From JBCCGI01 sp039029355 (GTDB lineage: Bacteria; Planctomycetota; UBA1135; GCA-002686595): 64,000 nt of DNA. The stretch lies in assembly GCA_039029355.1 (NCBI GenBank), contig JBCCGI010000044.1:1-64000 (forward strand), read 5' to 3'. Positions 60,374 through 64,000 of the stretch are shown one piece after another. Position 1 is the stretch's first letter. Each line of letters opens with the position of its first letter. The position numbers and the translations under genes are program-made. Below the pieces are notes generated by a model, which did no database searches, was not told the origin of the DNA, and saw only the letters and a list, made by a program, of their open reading frames with translations.

Positions 60374-62052
60374 GCGTCGGTCAGCTCACGGATCTGGTCG
60401 TCCAACCCGGTCATCTGCCAGCGGATCAGCGACAGCGGGATGACGCCCGCCGCGTTGAGCTCGGCGAAGAAGTCGCGCAGCACGAAGTCCTCGCCGCGCT
60501 CGTCGGCCTGCTGCGCGCAGCTGGCGAGGAGCTGCTCCAGCAGGAACTTGCCGGTGATGTAGCTCGTGCCGTACCCCGGCTGGCGCAGGTACAGGTGCTG
60601 CTCGAAGCGCAGCAGCTCGGGCTCGGTGTTCATCCAGCCGCGCGGCGTCCACGCGACGTGGACGGTGCCGGCCTCGGCCATCGTCATCTCGTTCGCGTGG
60701 GCGTAGAGCGAGCCGAGCCCGCGCGCCGCACGCTGCGCCAGGAGGATCCAAACGATCTCCCGCGAGCGTGGCTGCTCGTCGTAGAGGCCCGCGTGCAGGA
60801 ACATCTCCTCCACCCCCGTCGCCGTGCCCTCGGCGCGGCTGTCGAAGATGTTGTAGAGCAGGGGCCCGCGCCGGATCGGGCTCGCGTGGGGCTCGTCGCG
60901 TATCTGCGCCAGATCCCACCAGTGGTAGAAGTGCGTGTAGAGCGGCGTCGGGTCGTAGTGCGCGCCGATCCAGAAGAAGTTGCGCTCGGGCTCGGGGACG
61001 AAGCGCCCCAGGTGCTCGCGCAGCGCCGGCTCCATGTTCGGCTTGACCGGCAGGATCCCGCGCTCGTCGAGGAACGCCATCAGCCGGCTGGCGGCGGCGT
61101 CGGCGCGGGCGTCGTACTCCTCGGGGCTCGCGGCCGCGACCAGCTCGGGGAGGTGGCGGTTGCGCTGCTCCTCGAGCTTCAGCGAGGACCAGGCGCGGGC
61201 CAGCTCGCGTTCCAGGAGGCGGACTTCGTCCTCCCACGTCAGCGGCACGAGGTGCACGTTCTGCAGGTACCAGGTGTAGTTCTCGCGGCCCACGCCCGAG
61301 GGGCCGGTGCGCGAGGGCGCCTCGGCCTCCGCCCACCGCATGAAGTCGCGCGTCGCCCGCAGTGCCGCGCCGAGGGCCGCGCTCAGCTCCTCCGACGCGT
61401 CGCCGTCGACGCGCGCGGCGAGCTGCTCGAGGCTCTCGACCTGCTGCCGCAGGGTCTCGATCCCCGCCCGGAACAGGTCGCCGGCGTCGCCGGTCAGGTT
61501 CCCCCGGGCCTGGGCGAGCAGGGGCGGGATGACGCCGAGCTCGGCGGCGAGGCGCGCCTCTTCTCCGGCGGTCAGCGGGAAGGTGTACGTCCACAGCTCG
61601 AGCAGCGCGTGGTTCGTCGGCCCCTCGTGCGCGGGGACGTCGCTCTGGTACGTCCACACCGTCTGGTAGAAGGCCGGATCGCGCTCCCACGGGCGCAGCA
61701 CGCGGCAGTTGAAGTCGAAGCCGTTCAGCTCCGCGCGCACCAGGTGCCAGTCGATCCGCTGCTCGACCGACCAGGAGTCCGGCGCCAGGGCGTGCAGGCG
61801 GTCGAAGAAGCCGGGGAGCTCCGCGTGCGCCGCGGCCATCCGGCGCGCGGTGTAGTCCGGCGCCCCGTCCAGCAGCGGCGGCCGCTCGAAGGCGCGCCAG
61901 TCCTCGAAGAGCGCGACCAGGTCGTCGTACGACCCGCTGGCCGCGCTCGCGGTCGCGTCCGCCGGCTCCGACGTGGCGCAGGCCAGGTTGGTCCAGGCCG
62001 CCGCGGCGAGCAGGGCGGCGCCTCGCAGGCGGAAGGGGATGGGCTCGGTCAA
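60370..62052 (-). CDS. DUF885 lipoprotein (putative metallopeptidase-like)
   Basis: A protein of 560 aa starting with TTG after GGAGGAG. Signal RGAALLAAAAWTNLACATS has a lipobox Cys at about 25. DUF885 traits include the helical N-terminal half, NYTWYLQNVHLVPLTWEDEV, WIGAHYDPTPLYTHFYHWWDLA, SRAEGTATGVEEMFLHAGLYD in place of the usual EGWA helix, and LYLRQPGYGTSYITGKFLLEQLL. DUF885 proteins are suspected zinc peptidases; the usual HExxH is not obvious here. Coupled to the S9 peptidase, it suggests a periplasmic peptide-degradation pair. Confidence 0.82.
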   Translation of the reverse strand: MTEPIPFRLRGAALLAAAAWTNLACATSEPADATASAASGSYDDLVALFEDWRAFERPPLLDGAPDYTARRMAAAHAELPGFFDRLHALAPDSWSVEQRIDWHLVRAELNGFDFNCRVLRPWERDPAFYQTVWTYQSDVPAHEGPTNHALLELWTYTFPLTAGEEARLAAELGVIPPLLAQARGNLTGDAGDLFRAGIETLRQQVESLEQLAARVDGDASEELSAALGAALRATRDFMRWAEAEAPSRTGPSGVGRENYTWYLQNVHLVPLTWEDEVRLLERELARAWSSLKLEEQRNRHLPELVAAASPEEYDARADAAASRLMAFLDERGILPVKPNMEPALREHLGRFVPEPERNFFWIGAHYDPTPLYTHFYHWWDLAQIRDEPHASPIRRGPLLYNIFDSRAEGTATGVEEMFLHAGLYDEQPRSREIVWILLAQRAARGLGSLYAHANEMTMAEAGTVHVAWTPRGWMNTEPELLRFEQHLYLRQPGYGTSYITGKFLLEQLLASCAQQADERGEDFVLRDFFAELNAAGVIPLSLIRWQMTGLDDQIRELTDA

Positions 62053-62194
62053 GTCGCTCCTCCGGGGCTCGTCGTCACGGGAAGCCCAGACCGTACCCGA
62101 GGCGGAGGCCGCGCGCCCGCAGGGAGCGCCCCGCCGGCCCGCTGCGGGACCGGACGCGACCGAGGGGCCGCCGCTCGCCGGCGTCTAGAAGAAA

Positions 62195-62211
62195 TTGAGA
62201 CTCAGTCGCAG
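62195..62211. promoter_or_regulatory. Degenerate Fur-like operator, site 3
   Basis: TTGAGACTCAGTCGCAG: the left half is identical to the other two sites and the right half has two changes. It lies 206 bp before the second DUF4198-Kelch gene and 142 bp from the divergent DUF885 start, in an AT-richer patch. Confidence 0.55.
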
Positions 62212-62417
62212 TTACGCCGTGCTAGACTTTTGGGCTCGCGGGACCCGATCATGTCCTGCGTCCGCGCGCGGCGGCGCTCGCCGAAAGCGAACCTGTGCCC
62301 CAGACTAACGTCCCGGTGGCCGACGCAAGGTTCGAACCAGGCAATGCTGGCCCGCGCGCGGGGAGATCGGTTCGGGTCCAGGGGCAGGGTGCACCTGGGC
62401 AGGTCAAGGAGACGTCC

Positions 62418-64000
62418 ATGTCGCGAGTTCACGTTCGAGCCTCCCTGTGCGCGCTGTTGATCGCCGCACTGTCGCAGCACGCATTCGCCCACTTCGTGTG
62501 GGTGGTCACCGGGGGGACGTCGTCGGACGCCCCGTCGATTCAGGTCTACTTCGGAGAGGCGCCCGAGCCCGGCGATCCGGAGCTGCTGTCCTACCTCGAG
62601 GGCGTCGAGCTGATGCTGCTCGGCTCCTCCGGCGAGCCGACCGCGGTCGAGCTCGAGCAGGGCGAGGCCGCCCTGGTCGGCAGCGTCGAGCTCGGCGAAG
62701 GCATCGTCTTCGGCAGCCGCGACCTGGGCGAGATGGAGCGCGGCGGCTCGCGCTTCGCCCTGAAGTACCACTTCAAGTCCGGGCCGCACTACGGCAGCGA
62801 TTCGTGGAAGTCGACCGACACGAAGGAGCACCTGCCCCTCGACGTCGTCCCGCAGAAGGCGGCGAACGGCGACCTCGTCGTGCACGCCTTCTGGCGCGGC
62901 CAGCCCCTGGCGGGGGCCGAAGTCGTCGTCTCGCACCTGGACGCTCCGCCCGAGAAGGCGACGACGGGTGAGGACGGCACCTTCACCCTGGCGAGCCCCA
63001 AGCCCGGGCTCCTCGGCGTCCGCGTCAAGCACTCGTCCGAGGACCCCTCGGCCGAGATCCCCGAGAACCACTACACGACCCTGACCTTCCGCGTTCCGGC
63101 GCCGTCGCCGATCCGCTCGGACTGGGGCCCGGAGTACCCGCTGGCCGTCTCGAGCCACGGCGCCGCGTTCAGCGACGGCTACCTCTACGTCTACGGCGGG
63201 CACGCCGGGATCACGCACAGGTACAGCACCGAGACGACCTCGGGCCGCTTCTTCCGCTGGGGGCCGAGCCGCTTCGGCGCCAACGACTGGGAGGAGCTCG
63301 ACTCCGACGTGCACGTGCAGGGGATGGGGCTCGTCGCGCACCGCGGCGCTCTCTACCGCGTCGGCGGCGCCCGCCCGCGGAACGCCCCGGGCGAGAAGCA
63401 CGACATGCGCTCGGTCGGCTCGTGCTCGGTCTACCGGCCGGAGAACGGCGAGTGGGAGTCCTTCACCGAGCTGCCCGCGCCGCGCTCGTCCTTCGACGCG
63501 GTGGTGTGGAACGACACGCTGATCGTGACCGGCGGCTGGGAGATGCGGGGCGAGGGCGAGCAGCCCGTCTGGTCGGACACCACGCTGATGCTCGACCTGA
63601 ACCAGCCCGACGCCGAGTGGCGCACGGTCCAGCAGCCGTTCGAACGGCGCGCGCTCGGCTGCAGCGTCGTCGGCGACAAGCTGTACGTCGTGGGCGGCCT
63701 GACCCAGGACGGCGACGTCGAGCGCTTCGTCGACGTCCTCGACCTGAACACGCTCGAGTGGTCGCACGGGCCGGAGCTGCCCGGGGGCCGCATGAACGGC
63801 TTCACGCCGGCCATCTGCAGCTTCGGGGGGGACCTCTGGGCGAGCCCGGCCGACGGCAAGCTCTACCGCATGAGCGCGGACGGCACGGCCTGGGACGTGC
63901 TCGGCGAGCTCGAGCACTCCCGCTTCGTGCACCGCATGGTCCCGATCGACGAGCGCACCCTGGCGGTGCTCGGCGGCGCCTCGATGGAGGGCAACCGCAA
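62418..64000 (+). CDS. DUF4198-Kelch protein, second paralogue (partial, runs off the window)
   Basis: The first 527 residues are present; the 3' end is beyond the window. A signal peptide (ASLCALLIAALSQHAFA) leads to HFVWVVTGG and a well-preserved DUF4198 domain (about 25-225): IQVYFGEAPEPGDPELL, LPLDVVPQKAANGDLVVHAFWRGQPLAGAEVVV, TTGEDGTFTLASPKPGLLGVRV. Kelch units follow (YLYVYGGHAG, ALYRVGGARP, TLIVTGGWEM, KLYVVGGLTQ). AAGGAG lies just before the ATG. The organisation matches the protein at 26108 without its middle domain, and a degenerate palindrome lies upstream. Confidence 0.88.
   Translation, partial: MSRVHVRASLCALLIAALSQHAFAHFVWVVTGGTSSDAPSIQVYFGEAPEPGDPELLSYLEGVELMLLGSSGEPTAVELEQGEAALVGSVELGEGIVFGSRDLGEMERGGSRFALKYHFKSGPHYGSDSWKSTDTKEHLPLDVVPQKAANGDLVVHAFWRGQPLAGAEVVVSHLDAPPEKATTGEDGTFTLASPKPGLLGVRVKHSSEDPSAEIPENHYTTLTFRVPAPSPIRSDWGPEYPLAVSSHGAAFSDGYLYVYGGHAGITHRYSTETTSGRFFRWGPSRFGANDWEELDSDVHVQGMGLVAHRGALYRVGGARPRNAPGEKHDMRSVGSCSVYRPENGEWESFTELPAPRSSFDAVVWNDTLIVTGGWEMRGEGEQPVWSDTTLMLDLNQPDAEWRTVQQPFERRALGCSVVGDKLYVVGGLTQDGDVERFVDVLDLNTLEWSHGPELPGGRMNGFTPAICSFGGDLWASPADGKLYRMSADGTAWDVLGELEHSRFVHRMVPIDERTLAVLGGASMEGNR

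Noticed and set aside
62202..63932. A 576-codon minus-strand frame
   Set aside because: Antisense to the second DUF4198-Kelch gene and without any recognisable domain.

Overview
The window comes from a very GC-rich bacterium. The best guess is a member of the Planctomycetota: an ECF sigma factor is translationally coupled to a Ser/Thr kinase-TPR protein, and the window holds a DUF1580-like island DNA-binding protein, a sulfatase, a DUF3179 protein, and large secreted Kelch and beta-lactamase/thioredoxin proteins. This placement is inference from gene content; there is no rRNA in the window. Two start signals coexist. Some genes have a Shine-Dalgarno sequence. Several others have a TAnnnT hexamer (often TAGGCT) only 6-9 nt before the start codon and no ribosome-binding site, which suggests leaderless transcripts.

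Region 1 (1 to about 13.76 kb) is an integrated element of lower GC. It holds a tyrosine integrase, an RloC/PrrC-like ATPase with a candidate anticodon-nuclease triad, a complete type I restriction-modification set (hsdM-hsdS-hsdR), a small papain/transglutaminase-like protein, and a leftward cassette of island genes (DUF1580-like HTH, DUF5681-like, a small ORF, a Rep-like protein). Its right edge is a 46-nt 3' fragment of an initiator tRNA-Met plus a terminator, the classic scar of integrase insertion into a tRNA. A second, shorter tRNA-end plus terminator copy lies at 16.68 kb. Between the two copies are a dead IS3-type element, a ribbon-helix-helix protein and a DJ-1/PfpI protein, so the island looks composite.

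Region 2 (17-32.9 kb) holds a CDGSH-VOC fusion, an SMP-30-like lipoprotein whose decayed duplicate lies 11.6 kb away, the kinase/ECF sigma pair beside a graveyard of IS3 and IS256 fragments, and a leftward operon of a giant DUF4198-Kelch-EF-hand protein, an ApbE-DUF2271 flavin transferase and a PepSY membrane protein. That operon is preceded by a 17-bp palindrome. It is followed by a two-component system whose regulator 3' end is tandemly repeated four times.

Region 3 (32.9-51.3 kb) is chromosomal backbone: a serine hydrolase-thioredoxin fusion, a 1389-aa lipoprotein with a small lipoprotein partner, a DUF2975/XRE pair with triple operator repeats, a cysteine-synthase-family enzyme, a ParB-like protein, a VTT membrane protein, an HxlR regulator with a monooxygenase-like gene and palindromic operators, a sulfatase, DUF3179, an alpha/beta hydrolase and DUF1579.

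Region 4 (51.4-64 kb) carries a ferric-iron ABC transporter (fbpABC), a cysteine-rich ArsR regulator with a 30-aa metallothionein-like peptide missed by ordinary ORF calling, a hybrid histidine kinase, an S9 peptidase-DUF885 pair, and a second DUF4198-Kelch gene that runs off the window. The same Fur-like palindrome (TTGAGACTnAGTCTCAA) stands before the first Kelch operon, before fbpABC and, in weaker form, before the second Kelch gene. The most interesting proposal here is therefore an iron regulon in which uncharacterised DUF4198-Kelch proteins and a flavin/PepSY module work alongside a known Fe(III) importer.
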